Assembly: GCA_023460935.1 (NCBI GenBank)
Contig: JAEWOI010000044.1
Coordinates: forward strand, 1 to 64,000
Source of the DNA: Actinomycetes bacterium
GTDB taxonomy: Bacteria; Actinomycetota; Actinomycetes; Propionibacteriales; Propionibacteriaceae
DNA: 64,000 bases
Direction of reading: 5' to 3'
The stretch's first letter is position 1, and each line of letters begins with the position of its first letter. The position numbers and the translations under genes were made by a program. Positions 49,797 through 58,431 of the stretch are shown here, piece after piece. The notes beneath the pieces are model-generated. The model made no database searches. It was not told the origin of the DNA and saw only the letters and a program-made list of their open reading frames with translations.

Positions 49797-50435
49797 GTGA
49801 GCGACACCTTGTCGGTGGCCTGGGCGCAGCGGTGGATCCGCGGCGCCCAGGCCGTCCTGGCCGAGCACCGGATGGAACTGATCGACCTCGACCGCGCCAT
49901 CGGTGACGGTGACCACGGCGAGAACATGGACCGCGGCTTCAAGGCGGTCGTGGCCAAGCTCGACGAGGGCGGGGTCGAGGACGTGCCGGGCGTGCTGAAG
50001 GTCGTGGCCTCCACCCTGATGTCGAAGGTGGGCGGGGCTGCGGGGCCGCTGTACGGCACCGCGTTCCTGCGGGCGGCGAAGGCCGTGGACGGCAACTCGA
50101 TCGACGCCAACGGTGTCGCGGAGCTGATCGCCGGTGCGCTGGACGGCATCGTTGCCCGCGGCAAGGCCACCACGGGCGAGAAGACGATGGTTGACGCCTG
50201 GACCCCGGCGCTGGAGGCTGCCCGCGCAGCCGCCGAGGCCGGCCAGGGCGCGGCAGCTGCGCTGCGGGCGGCAGCGGACGCTGCTGCGGCCGGCGCGGAG
50301 GACACGATCCCGCTGAAGGCGACGAAGGGCCGCGCCTCCTACCTCGGTGACCGGTCGATCGGCCACAAGGACCCCGGCGCCACGTCCACCGCCTACATCC
50401 TGGCCGCGGCCGCTGACGCTGCGGAGGCCGAGTGA
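49797..50435 (+). CDS. dhaL: Dihydroxyacetone kinase ADP-binding subunit DhaL
   Basis: A 212-residue subunit that holds ADP as a bound cofactor and transfers phosphate to dihydroxyacetone. The Mg/ADP loop IGDGDHGENMDRGF is canonical, and KGRASYLGDRSIGHKDPGA is the C-terminal motif. GTGs at 49791 and 49797 are both possible; the second is eight bases after GAGG and is preferred. Its stop overlaps the dhaM start (GTGA). Confidence 0.94.
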   Translation: MSDTLSVAWAQRWIRGAQAVLAEHRMELIDLDRAIGDGDHGENMDRGFKAVVAKLDEGGVEDVPGVLKVVASTLMSKVGGAAGPLYGTAFLRAAKAVDGNSIDANGVAELIAGALDGIVARGKATTGEKTMVDAWTPALEAARAAAEAGQGAAAALRAAADAAAAGAEDTIPLKATKGRASYLGDRSIGHKDPGATSTAYILAAAADAAEAE

Positions 50436-50845
50436 GCCCGGACCCGGGTGGGGGCCCCGCGGTGGCCCTAGTGGTCGTCTCGCACTCGGTGCAGCTGGCC
50501 GAAGGGGTGGTCGAGCTGGCCGCCCAGATGGCCCGCGACGTCGAGCTGCGGGCGGCCGGCGGGACGGACGACGGCCGGATCGGCACCTCCTTCGACAAGG
50601 TGAACGACGCCGTGACCGAGCTGCGCGCAGCCGGTCACGACGTCGCGATCCTCACCGACCTGGGCTCGGCGACGATGACCGTGGAGTCGGTGCTTGACCT
50701 CCTCGACAACGACGAGCTGGAGCACGTGAGGTTCAGCGACGGGCCGCTGGTCGAGGGGACGGTCGCCGCAGCCGTGACCGCGCAGGTGGGTGGCGACCTG
50801 GAGGCCGTCGTGGCTGCCGGACGGGCCAGGGAACTGTTCGGCTGA
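50432..50845 (+). CDS. dhaM: Dihydroxyacetone kinase phosphoryl donor DhaM (EIIA-Man type)
   Basis: A 137-residue PTS IIA-mannose-fold protein that accepts phosphate from HPr and re-phosphorylates ADP on DhaL. The phospho-His is in LVVVSHSVQLAEGV near residue 18. It is the single-domain form, without fused HPr or EI. GTG start coupled to dhaL. It implies a PTS (EI and HPr) elsewhere in the genome. Confidence 0.93.
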   Translation: MSPDPGGGPAVALVVVSHSVQLAEGVVELAAQMARDVELRAAGGTDDGRIGTSFDKVNDAVTELRAAGHDVAILTDLGSATMTVESVLDLLDNDELEHVRFSDGPLVEGTVAAAVTAQVGGDLEAVVAAGRARELFG

Positions 50846-50900
50846 CCTCACGGGATCGCCCCGGTCCAGTGCCCTAGACTCCGTCAAAAGGGGAGGCCGA

Positions 50901-52385
50901 GTGGAACTGGACCAGGTGCTGCTGCTCGGGTCCACCGTCCTGCTCGTCTGCGTCCTGGCTGCCCGGGTCGGTGCCCGGCTGGGGCTGCCATCGCTGCTGC
51001 TCTTCCTCGGCCTCGGCATCCTGGTCGCCGAGCTCGGGTTGAAGTTCCAGAACGCCGAACTGGCCCATTCGCTCGGGTTCGCGGCACTGGTGGTGATCCT
51101 CGTCGAGGGCGGCTTCACCACCCGGTGGCAGGACATCCGCGGCTCGATCCCGATGGCGCTGCTGCTGGCCACCGTAGGGGTGGGGGTCTCGGTCGCGCTG
51201 GTGGCGACCTTCGTCCACCTCGTGCTGGGCGTCGACCTGGCGACGGCGGTGCTGCTGGGGGCGATCATCTCGCCCACCGACGCCGCTGCGGTGTTCTCCG
51301 TGCTGCGCAAGGTGCCCCTGCCGGCCCGGCTGCGTGCGGTGTTGGAGGCCGAGTCGGGTTTCAACGACGCCCCGATCGTGCTGCTCGTCGCCACGGCCAC
51401 CAGCTGGACCCTCGGAGGTGCCCCCCAGGAAGGCCCGCTGCTCGTCACCGCCCTGATCGTCGGTGAGCTCGTCGGCGGCGTGCTGGTCGGTGTCGCCCTC
51501 GGCTGGTTGGGGGTGCAGGTGCTGCGCCGGGTGGCGCTGCCGGCTTCCGGGCTCTACCCGCTGGCGGCGATCGGCTGGGCCGTGCTGGCCTACGGCGCGG
51601 GCTCCTCGCTGCACCTCTCCGGCTTCGCCTCGGTGTACGCCGCGGCGCTGATCCTCGGCAACGGACGGCTGCCGCACCGCAACGCCACCCGCTCCTTCGC
51701 CGAAGGCATCGGCTGGATCGCCCAGATCGGGCTCTTCGTGATGCTCGGCATGCTCGCCGACCCGGTCGACCTGTCGTTCCAGTCCCTCGGCACCGGGCTG
51801 CTGATCGGGGCGGTGCTCACCTTCGTGGTGCGGCCGGTCTCGGTCTTCCTGTGCCTGGTCTGGTTCAAGGTGCCCTGGCGCGAACAGGTGTTCATCTCCT
51901 GGGCCGGCCTGCGCGGTGCCGTGCCGATCATCTTCGCCACGATCCCGCTCGCGGCCAGCGTGCCGCGCGCGAGCCAGCTCTTCGACGTGGTGTTCGCCTT
52001 CGTGGTGTTCTTCACGTTCATCCAGGCCCCGCCGTTGCCCTGGCTGGCCCGGCTGCTGGGGGTGGCCAGGGAGGAGAACGCGATCGACGTCGAGATCGAG
52101 TTCGCCCCGCTCGACAACATCAAGGCCGACATGATGCAGGTGCACGTCCCCGAGGGCTCCCGGCTGCACGGGGTGACGATCAGGGAACTCCGGCTGCCGA
52201 AGAACTCCGTGATCTCGCTCGTCGTGCGGGACGGGGAGCCGTTCACCCCCAAGCCCGAACAGATCGTGCGCACCGGGGACGACCTGCTGATCGTCACCAA
52301 CGGCAACGACCGGGCCCGCGTGGAGCGGCGGCTGCGCAGTATCTCCGCCGGCGGCCGCCTGGCCCGCTGGCAGGACGAGGAGTGA
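50901..52385 (+). CDS. CPA1-family K+/Na+:H+ antiporter with TrkA_C domain
   Basis: A 494-residue antiporter. About 12 transmembrane helices occupy 1-395, with the ion-site motifs ISPTDAAAVFS and EAESGFNDAPIV of the NhaP2/CvrA group. A cytoplasmic TrkA_C (RCK-C) domain (about 410-480) suggests control by a small ligand. It would use the proton gradient to expel K+ or Na+. The GTG at 50901 has GGGAGG upstream; longer frames overlap dhaM. Confidence 0.92.
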   Translation: MELDQVLLLGSTVLLVCVLAARVGARLGLPSLLLFLGLGILVAELGLKFQNAELAHSLGFAALVVILVEGGFTTRWQDIRGSIPMALLLATVGVGVSVALVATFVHLVLGVDLATAVLLGAIISPTDAAAVFSVLRKVPLPARLRAVLEAESGFNDAPIVLLVATATSWTLGGAPQEGPLLVTALIVGELVGGVLVGVALGWLGVQVLRRVALPASGLYPLAAIGWAVLAYGAGSSLHLSGFASVYAAALILGNGRLPHRNATRSFAEGIGWIAQIGLFVMLGMLADPVDLSFQSLGTGLLIGAVLTFVVRPVSVFLCLVWFKVPWREQVFISWAGLRGAVPIIFATIPLAASVPRASQLFDVVFAFVVFFTFIQAPPLPWLARLLGVAREENAIDVEIEFAPLDNIKADMMQVHVPEGSRLHGVTIRELRLPKNSVISLVVRDGEPFTPKPEQIVRTGDDLLIVTNGNDRARVERRLRSISAGGRLARWQDEE

Positions 52386-52390
52386 GGCGG

Positions 52391-52936
52391 CTACCTGGTC
52401 GGTGAGGCGCTCGGGCTGGGTGACCCGCTGGGGCTGGCGTGGCCCTTGATCGCCGGCAGGCACACCGGGCCCTCGACCGGCACGCTGGTAGCGGGCTTCT
52501 CCACCTGCTGGGTCTTGTCGAAGATCAGCACGTCGACCACGTGGTCGGCCCGGCCGTCCCCCTCCGCGACCGAGCCGGCGAAGAACTGCTGCACCAGCTT
52601 CACCTCCGGGTCGTCGGCGGAGTTGCCGATCACCACGGTGGACTCGATGTTGCGATCGCTGTTGTTGACCAGCGTCACCCGGAAGCCGTAGCCGTTCAGG
52701 TAGAGCCTGGTGAGGCTGGCGGCCTTCGACCTGGTGCCGGCGTTGAACACCCGAACCGTCACCCGCGGCGGGGTGAGCTCCGGGCCGACGTCGGTGGGCA
52801 CGCACGGCTCCGTGGCCCGCGCCACAGTCGTGTCCATGGTGGCGTGCTGGTAGCCCCAGACCGCGCCGTAGCCGAGGATGGCGAGCAGCACGATCAGCGT
52901 TACCGGGGTCTTGAGGACCCGGATGGCTCGGCGCAC
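52391..52936 (-). CDS. LytR_C-domain membrane-anchored protein
   Basis: A 181-residue protein with one N-terminal membrane helix (about 10-32) and an exported LytR_C domain (VTVRVFNAGTRSKAASLTRLYLN to VDVLIF), ending in a Pro/Ser tail. The LytR_C domain occurs alone or after LCP domains in actinomycete cell-wall proteins; its ligand is unknown. The GTG at 52936 has AGGAG five bases upstream. It lies downstream of the small gene at 52995. Confidence 0.88.
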   Translation of the reverse strand: MRRAIRVLKTPVTLIVLLAILGYGAVWGYQHATMDTTVARATEPCVPTDVGPELTPPRVTVRVFNAGTRSKAASLTRLYLNGYGFRVTLVNNSDRNIESTVVIGNSADDPEVKLVQQFFAGSVAEGDGRADHVVDVLIFDKTQQVEKPATSVPVEGPVCLPAIKGHASPSGSPSPSASPTR

Positions 52937-52994
52937 TGGCACTCCTGACGACTGGATCGGGGACGCCCTGCCGGGCGGAACTGCGGCAACCAGC

Positions 52995-53288
52995 CTACGC
53001 CAGCTGCAGGATGCGGGCGTGCAGGGTCTGGCGCTGCTGCAACGCCGCCCGCAGCGCCCGGTGCAGCCCGTCCTCGAGATACAGGTCGCCCTGGTAGGCC
53101 ACGACATGGGCGAACAGGTCGCCGTAGAACGTGGAGTCCTCCTCCAGCAGGGCCTCCAGGTCGAGGGTGCGCTTGGTGGTGACGAGCTCGTCCAGGCGCA
53201 CCTGCTGGGGTGCGATCGCCGCCCACTGCTTCTGCACGTAGCCGTGCTCGGGGTAGGGACGGGAGTCGCCGACGCGCTTGAAGATCAC
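52995..53288 (-). CDS. Conserved small actinomycete protein (VapB-annotated family)
   Basis: A 97-residue soluble protein starting MIFKRVGDSRPYPEHG and containing VRLDELVTTKRTLDLEALL and LYLEDGLHRALRAALQQR. Close relatives are, as I recall, labelled VapB-family antitoxins, but no PIN-domain toxin lies nearby, so a toxin-antitoxin role is doubtful. It is usually next to a LytR_C gene, as here. The GTG at 53288 lies 6 nt after TAGACT (leaderless pattern). Confidence 0.8.
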   Translation of the reverse strand: MIFKRVGDSRPYPEHGYVQKQWAAIAPQQVRLDELVTTKRTLDLEALLEEDSTFYGDLFAHVVAYQGDLYLEDGLHRALRAALQQRQTLHARILQLA

Positions 53289-53323
53289 CCGGCCAGTCTA
53301 GGGCGGAGGGCTGGGTCGCAGGT

Positions 53324-53842
53324 TCAGCGGCCGGTGCCGGCGTAGACCACGGCGGGGTCGTCGGAGTCGAGCCCGAAGGCGGTGTGGCCGGCCCGGACGG
53401 CACGGTCGACGTCGTTGATGTCGACCACGACCGAGATCCGGATCTCGGAGGTGGAGATCATCGAGATGTTCACCCCGGCACCGGCAAGGGCACGGAAGAA
53501 ACGCGCGGTGACACCCGGGTGGGAGCGCATGCCGACACCCACCACGGAGACCTTGCCCACCTGGTCGTCGAACAGGACATCGGCGAAGCCGATCCGCGCC
53601 TGCGCGTCCCGCAGCGCGGCGATCGCCTTTGGCCCGTCCTTCTGGGCGAGGGTGAAGGAGATGTCGGTGGCCTGTTCGTGCTCGCGGGAGACGTTCTGCA
53701 CGATCATGTCGATGTTCACGTCGGCCTCGGCCACCACGGTGAAGATGTCAGCGGCCTCGCCCACACGGTCGGGCACCCCGACGATCGTGATCTTGGCCTC
53801 GCTCCGGTCGTGGGCGATACCCTCGATCAGCGGCTGTTCCAT
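53324..53842 (-). CDS. lysC: Aspartokinase beta subunit from internal start
   Basis: In frame within the aspartokinase gene, an ATG at 53842 (MEQPLIEGIAHDRSEAK) is preceded by GAGGAG at good spacing. The product would be 172 residues and consist of the two ACT domains. Gram-positive alpha2beta2 aspartokinases such as that of C. glutamicum make exactly this kind of nested beta chain. Confidence 0.75.
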   Translation of the reverse strand: MEQPLIEGIAHDRSEAKITIVGVPDRVGEAADIFTVVAEADVNIDMIVQNVSREHEQATDISFTLAQKDGPKAIAALRDAQARIGFADVLFDDQVGKVSVVGVGMRSHPGVTARFFRALAGAGVNISMISTSEIRISVVVDINDVDRAVRAGHTAFGLDSDDPAVVYAGTGR

Positions 53843-54589
53843 GCGGCGCTCCTCGTAGTTGATGTCTCGCACCCAGGTGCCCGGACGGTCGGAGAAGGAC
53901 GAGCGGACGTGCACCGGCACGTGCTCGCGGCGGGCGTACTCGACGCACCGCAGGTGCAGGATCTTCGCCCCGTTGGCAGCCAGTTCCAGCATGTCTTCAT
54001 ACCCGATCTCGGGGATCTGGCGGGCGCCGGGGACGATCCTGGGGTCGGCGGTGAAGACGCCGTCCACGTCGGAGTAGATCTCGCAGCAGGCTGCGTCCAG
54101 GGCCGCGGCCAGCGCGACGGCCGTGGTGTCGGAGGCGCCCCGGCCGAGCGTCGTGATGTCCTTGGTGGTCTGGGACACGCCCTGGAAGCCGGCGACGATG
54201 ACGATGTCGCCGTCGGCCAGGGCCGAGACGATCCGGCCGGGAGTGATGTCGATGATCCGGGCATCGCCGTGGGTGCCGGTGGTGATCACGCCGGCCTGGG
54301 AACCGGTGAAGGAGCGGGCGGTCGCGTCGAGGTCGTTGATCGCCATGGCCAGGAGGGCTGCGCTCATCCGTTCGCCCGAGGTCAGCAGCATGTCGAGCTC
54401 ACGGGGGCGCGGGTCGGGGGAGACCTGCAGGGCCAGGTCCATCAGTTCGTCGGTGGTGTCGCCCATGGCCGAGATGACCACGACCACCTCGTTGCCGGCA
54501 GCCTGGGTGGCCACGATCCGGCGCGCCACCCGCTTGATGCTCTCGGCGTCGGCCACGGAGGAGCCACCGAATTTCTGTACCACGCGCAC
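53324..54589 (-). CDS. lysC: Aspartokinase (alpha subunit), ACT-regulated
   Basis: First enzyme of the lysine/threonine/methionine pathway, phosphorylating aspartate; 421 residues, the same length as the Corynebacterium enzyme. Kinase motifs VQKFGGSSVAD, AGFQGV and TLGRGASDTTAVALAA are followed by two ACT domains (about 265-421) for feedback control by lysine and threonine. The GTG at 54589 matches the family N-terminus. An internal start at 53842 would give a separate beta chain. asd is not adjacent in this window. Confidence 0.95.
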   Translation of the reverse strand: MRVVQKFGGSSVADAESIKRVARRIVATQAAGNEVVVVISAMGDTTDELMDLALQVSPDPRPRELDMLLTSGERMSAALLAMAINDLDATARSFTGSQAGVITTGTHGDARIIDITPGRIVSALADGDIVIVAGFQGVSQTTKDITTLGRGASDTTAVALAAALDAACCEIYSDVDGVFTADPRIVPGARQIPEIGYEDMLELAANGAKILHLRCVEYARREHVPVHVRSSFSDRPGTWVRDINYEERRMEQPLIEGIAHDRSEAKITIVGVPDRVGEAADIFTVVAEADVNIDMIVQNVSREHEQATDISFTLAQKDGPKAIAALRDAQARIGFADVLFDDQVGKVSVVGVGMRSHPGVTARFFRALAGAGVNISMISTSEIRISVVVDINDVDRAVRAGHTAFGLDSDDPAVVYAGTGR

Positions 54590-54659
54590 CGTTCCACTCT
54601 GCCAGATGCGCGTCGGCGCCCGGCGGGGCATTCACTGGCTGGCACGGCCGGCGCCGCTC

Positions 54660-55685
54660 TCAGTCGTGCAACAGCTCCTGCAGCCAGGCGGCGCTCGCGC
54701 CGCCGTACTCTGCGCGGGCGGGCTCGTCTGCGGCCAGCAGGGCCCGCCGCCAGGCCTCCGACCGGCCCAGCACGCCGAGCTTCAGGGCGGCCGGCACGCA
54801 GCGGCGCAGTTCCCGGGCCGGCGCGAGGTCGGTCCACGGCTCGATCGCTGCCTCGACCACCGGCAGCAGGGCCCGGTCGGCAACCAGCGCGGCAGGAGGG
54901 CCCAACCCACCGCCCCTGGCCCGCGTCGCTGACCGCAGCGGGATCAGCAGCTCCGCCAGGGGGTGCCCGAGCAGGGCGTCGCCGAAGTCGAAGAAGGCGA
55001 GGCGGTCACCCGTGCCCGGGGCGAAGACGTTGTCGGTGTGCAGGTCGTTGTGCCAGAGGGTGTCCGGCAGGCCGAGGGCGGCGAGCTGCTCGGCAGCCTC
55101 CGCCACCGCTGCGCCCGCGCCCTCCAGCCGGGCGGCAGCAGCAGCCGGCAAGTGGTCGGGGTCGGTGGCCGGCAGCCCGGCGAGTTCGTCGGTGCGCGCG
55201 GCGAGGTAGGCGGCGGCCCCGGCCGGGCCGAGGCTGGGTAGGCCGAGCCCGTCGAGGCCGTGCGGGCGGACGGAAACCTCCCGGCTGAGTGCCGACCACT
55301 GCCCGACCACCTCCACCCAGGTCTCCGGGTCGGCGTCCCGGCCGAGGCTGCGCAGGGTGGGGCCGTGGTCGGGCAGCAGCAGCCAGCCCCGTTCCGGGTC
55401 GGCGGCCAGCGGTTCGGGAACCGAGGCGGGGGCCAGCCGCGCCAGTCGGGGGACCAGCGCCGACTCCGCCGCCAGGGCCGGAGCGTTCGCCTTGAACCAC
55501 ACCGTGCCCGCTGAGGTGGGCAGGCGCAGGACGAGCGACCAGGGGGAGTCCTTGGCCTTGACCGGCTCTCCCTCCGCGACCAGCCCGGCTGTGGCGAGGG
55601 CGGTCTCGAGCCAGCCGGCGGCCTGCGCCAGCCACCCGGACGCGGCAGCGGTGCCGATCCAGCGGGGCGCGCCGGGGAGGATCAT
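54660..55685 (-). CDS. Phosphotransferase (APH/choline kinase-like) family protein
   Basis: A 341-residue protein with the APH kinase fold. The catalytic loop is LWHNDLHTDNVF and the metal motif FFDFGDALLGHP. The N-terminal lobe (LVLRLPTSAGTVWFKAN) supplies the ATP-binding Lys. The family phosphorylates small hydroxyl compounds or antibiotics; no substrate can be named. The ATG at 55685 lies 7 nt after TACGCT. Confidence 0.85.
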   Translation of the reverse strand: MILPGAPRWIGTAAASGWLAQAAGWLETALATAGLVAEGEPVKAKDSPWSLVLRLPTSAGTVWFKANAPALAAESALVPRLARLAPASVPEPLAADPERGWLLLPDHGPTLRSLGRDADPETWVEVVGQWSALSREVSVRPHGLDGLGLPSLGPAGAAAYLAARTDELAGLPATDPDHLPAAAAARLEGAGAAVAEAAEQLAALGLPDTLWHNDLHTDNVFAPGTGDRLAFFDFGDALLGHPLAELLIPLRSATRARGGGLGPPAALVADRALLPVVEAAIEPWTDLAPARELRRCVPAALKLGVLGRSEAWRRALLAADEPARAEYGGASAAWLQELLHD

Positions 55686-55780
55686 GGCCCGAAGCGTACG
55701 GCCGCACCCGGGGCACGCTCAGGGACTGGTCAAGGACGATCCTGATGTGCTGGCGGGAGCGCGCCACCTACGGTGGCGGA

Positions 55781-56098
55781 ATGAGCCTGAACGCCCCTAC
55801 CGACACGCACTGGGAACAGCCGAACTTCGCCACCAGGGAGCCGGCGCCACTGACCGGCGTGGTGGTCGTGCCCCAGGCGCAGCACTGGGTCGCCGCGCAG
55901 GTGCCGCCGGCCGGTGCCGAGGAGGTGAGGCTGCAGCGGATCGCAACCTGGCTGTGGCCGGTTGCGCTCGTGCTGTGCATCGTCGGTGGCTCCTGGTGGC
56001 CGCTGCTGGCTGTGGCCTTCGTGGTCAGCGCCGTGCTGCGGCACCGGCTGCGGGAGCTGCGCAGGCAGCGACTGGTCCACACCAGGCAACTGCGTTGA
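55781..56098 (+). CDS. Small hypothetical membrane protein (105 aa)
   Basis: A 105-residue protein with a soluble N-terminal half and a hydrophobic stretch (about 57-88, WLWPVALVLCIVGGSWWPLL) that forms one or two membrane helices, then a basic tail. The ATG at 55781 lies 6 nt after TACGGT. Family not recognised. Size and layout resemble the next gene (119 aa, hydrophobic stretch then Arg-rich tail), so the two may be related by duplication (inference). Confidence 0.65.
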   Translation: MSLNAPTDTHWEQPNFATREPAPLTGVVVVPQAQHWVAAQVPPAGAEEVRLQRIATWLWPVALVLCIVGGSWWPLLAVAFVVSAVLRHRLRELRRQRLVHTRQLR

Positions 56099-56141
56099 TG
56101 GCGCCGGTGCCCGCGGCCACCGTCCGGCCTACGATGATGCG

Positions 56142-56501
56142 GTGAGCAACCCAGGGCAGCAGCCCGAGCAGCCGGACCAGCAGCGTTGGGCGCAGCCGCC
56201 GTTCCAGCCGGCGGAGGAGCCGGATCGCGCTGAGCAGCTGGAGCCCGTGGTCGGGCAGGTGCTGCTGCCGGCCGACGCCGCACCCCCACCGTCGGTCGTT
56301 GAGTCCGCGAGCCGCGTGCTCGGCCATGTGGTGTGGCCGGTGATGATCGCCCTGGCGATCTTCGGGGTGATCGGCTGGATGCCCGCCATCCTGACCGCGA
56401 TCGTCGTCGGCGCCGTCCTCGACCAGGTTGCCCGGGAGTTGCGGCGCCGGCGCAAGGCGCCCTACCAGCTGCCTCCGGCCAGGCCGGGCGAGCCGCGGTG
56501 A
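56142..56501 (+). CDS. Small hypothetical membrane protein (119 aa)
   Basis: A Gln/Pro-rich N-terminus (SNPGQQPEQPDQQRWAQ) is followed by a hydrophobic segment (about 62-92) and a basic RELRRRRK tail. The GTG at 56142 lies 6 nt after TACGAT, and its stop overlaps the start of the next gene (GTGA), which supports the frame. Similar in plan to the protein at 55781. Function unknown. Confidence 0.65.
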   Translation: MSNPGQQPEQPDQQRWAQPPFQPAEEPDRAEQLEPVVGQVLLPADAAPPPSVVESASRVLGHVVWPVMIALAIFGVIGWMPAILTAIVVGAVLDQVARELRRRRKAPYQLPPARPGEPR

Positions 56502-57463
56502 CCGCCCCGGTGCGGTGGGGCATCGCCGGCCCCGGACGGATCGCAGGCACGGTGGCGGCGGAGTTCGCCCTGGTCGAGGGCGCCGAGCTGGTGGCGGTCG
56601 GCTCCCGCTCGGCGGAGCGGGCCGCGGAGTTCGCCGGCCGGTTCGGCATCCCGCAGGCCTACGGCAGCTACGCGGAGCTGTTCGCCGCGGACGTCGACGC
56701 GATCTACCTCGCCACCCCGCACGCGCAGCACACCGCGCTCGCCCTGGCTGCGATCGAGGCCGGCAAGGCTGTGCTGGTGGAGAAGTCGTTCACCACCACC
56801 GTCGCCGACACCGAGGCCATCGTTGAGGCCGCCCGGGCGCGCGGCGTGTTCGTGATGGAGGCGATGTGGACCCGCTTCCTGCCGGCCGTGGACCACCTGC
56901 GCGAGCTGGTCTCGGCCGGCGCCCTCGGTGAGGTGCGCGCGGTCTACGGCGACCTGCTGGCCTTCCGCGAGTTCGATCCCGCGGACCGGCTGTTCAACCC
57001 TGCGCTCGGCGGTGGCGCCGTCCTCGACCTGGGGGTGTACGTGTTGTCGTTCACCCAGCAGTTCCTCGGCACGCCGGACGTCGTGCACGCCGTCGGCGGC
57101 CGGTTCAGCAACGGGGTGGAGAGCGATGCCGGCATGCTGCTCGGCTGGAGCGACGGCCGCTACGCGACCCAGGCCATCGGTTTCACCGCTCCCGGGCCCG
57201 GCCGCCAGGTGGTGGCCGGCACCCGCGGCTGGGTGGAGCTCAAGCCACGCTTCCACCGCGGTGAGGAGCTGTCGGTGCACCTGCAGGGCGAGCCCGCGCA
57301 GGAACTGCGCTTCCCCAAGCTCGGCGCCGGCTACACCCATGAGCTGATCCACGTCGGGGAGTGCCTCGCCCAAGGGCTCACCGAGAGCCCGGTGATGCCG
57401 CTGGACGACACCATCGCCGTGCAGCACCTGATGGCCGAGGTGCTCAGCCAGCTGGGCCGCTAG
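56498..57463 (+). CDS. Gfo/Idh/MocA-family oxidoreductase
   Basis: A 321-residue NAD(P)-dependent dehydrogenase of sugar- or diol-like substrates. The N-terminal Rossmann motif is GIAGPGRIAG, followed by YLATPHAQHTALALAAIEAGK and VEKSF, where EKP is more usual. The C-terminal GFO_IDH_MocA_C beta-sheet is complete. It resembles trans-1,2-dihydrobenzene-1,2-diol/xylose dehydrogenase-type members. GTG start coupled to the upstream small gene by GTGA. Confidence 0.88.
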   Translation: MTAPVRWGIAGPGRIAGTVAAEFALVEGAELVAVGSRSAERAAEFAGRFGIPQAYGSYAELFAADVDAIYLATPHAQHTALALAAIEAGKAVLVEKSFTTTVADTEAIVEAARARGVFVMEAMWTRFLPAVDHLRELVSAGALGEVRAVYGDLLAFREFDPADRLFNPALGGGAVLDLGVYVLSFTQQFLGTPDVVHAVGGRFSNGVESDAGMLLGWSDGRYATQAIGFTAPGPGRQVVAGTRGWVELKPRFHRGEELSVHLQGEPAQELRFPKLGAGYTHELIHVGECLAQGLTESPVMPLDDTIAVQHLMAEVLSQLGR

Positions 57464-57464
57464 C

Positions 57465-58394
57465 TCAGTTCACCACCTCTGGTTCCACCAGCACCGGCCG
57501 GCGGGCGGCGCGCAGGCTGTCCACGGTGAGCAGCACCAGCGCGATCCAGACCAGGCCGAAACCGATCCAGCGCGGCGCGGGCATCACCTCGTGGTTCACC
57601 CAGACGCCGATCGCGAACTGGATCAGCGGCGTCAGGTACTGGATCAGCCCCATCATGCTCAGCGGGATGCGGCCGCTGGCGGCGGCGAACAGCAGCAACG
57701 GCACGGCCGTGACCGCCCCGGCCAGGGTGAGGGCAACGGTGAGGCCCGGCCCGTGCGCGAGGTAGGCGCTCGTGCCGGCGGCCTGGAGCCAGAGCAGGTA
57801 GGCCAGGGCAAGGGGCGCGAGCAGCATGGTCTCGACGGTCAGGCCGACCAGCGGTGAAACCACCCCGCCGACCCGCTTCTTGACCAGGCCGTAGAGGCCG
57901 AAGGTGGCCGCGAGGGACAGCGCCACCCACGGCACCTGCCCGTACCCGACGGCGATCACCGCGACCGCCAGCGTGCCCACGGCAACGGCGATCTTCTGCG
58001 CCGTCCGCAGCCGCTCCTTCAGCACGACGACGGCCAGCGTCACCGTGACCAGCGGGTTGATGAAGTAACCCAGCGCGGCGTCGACGATGTGGTCGTTCAG
58101 CACGCCCCACACGTAGATCAGCCAGTTCACGCTGACCAGCACGCCGGCAGCGGCCAGCCCCCAGAACAGCTTCGGGCTGGTGAGCACCTGCCGCAGGTGG
58201 CCCCACTCCCGCCACAGCAGCATGCCGGCGGCGCAGAACAGGAACGACCAGAAGATGCGGTGGCCGACGATCTCCACCGGGTCCGCCGCTGCCAGGAAGT
58301 CGAAGTACAGCGGGAACGCCCCCCAGAGCAGGTAGGCGCTGAACGCCAGCAGCAGGCCCCGGGAGTCGAGTCGGGGCGGTTGCTGGTCTGGCAC
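57465..58394 (-). CDS. rarD: EamA-family transporter RarD
   Basis: A 309-residue ten-helix DMT transporter. The N-terminal RGLLLAFSAYLLWGAFPLYF and NWLIYVWGVLNDHIVDAALGY are RarD hallmarks. RarD was named from chloramphenicol sensitivity; the natural substrate is unknown. I chose the GTG at 58394 because TAGGGT lies 6 nt before it; a GTG at 58400 is the alternative. Its stop abuts the oxidoreductase gene tail to tail. Confidence 0.9.
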   Translation of the reverse strand: MPDQQPPRLDSRGLLLAFSAYLLWGAFPLYFDFLAAADPVEIVGHRIFWSFLFCAAGMLLWREWGHLRQVLTSPKLFWGLAAAGVLVSVNWLIYVWGVLNDHIVDAALGYFINPLVTVTLAVVVLKERLRTAQKIAVAVGTLAVAVIAVGYGQVPWVALSLAATFGLYGLVKKRVGGVVSPLVGLTVETMLLAPLALAYLLWLQAAGTSAYLAHGPGLTVALTLAGAVTAVPLLLFAAASGRIPLSMMGLIQYLTPLIQFAIGVWVNHEVMPAPRWIGFGLVWIALVLLTVDSLRAARRPVLVEPEVVN

Positions 58395-58431
58395 CAGCAC
58401 ACCCTATGCCTGCTCCGGGGGCGGGCGGGGC

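Noticed and set aside
52995..53288. Toxin-antitoxin pair
   Set aside because: No PIN-domain or other toxin-like frame is adjacent on either side; the neighbours are a LytR_C protein and aspartokinase.
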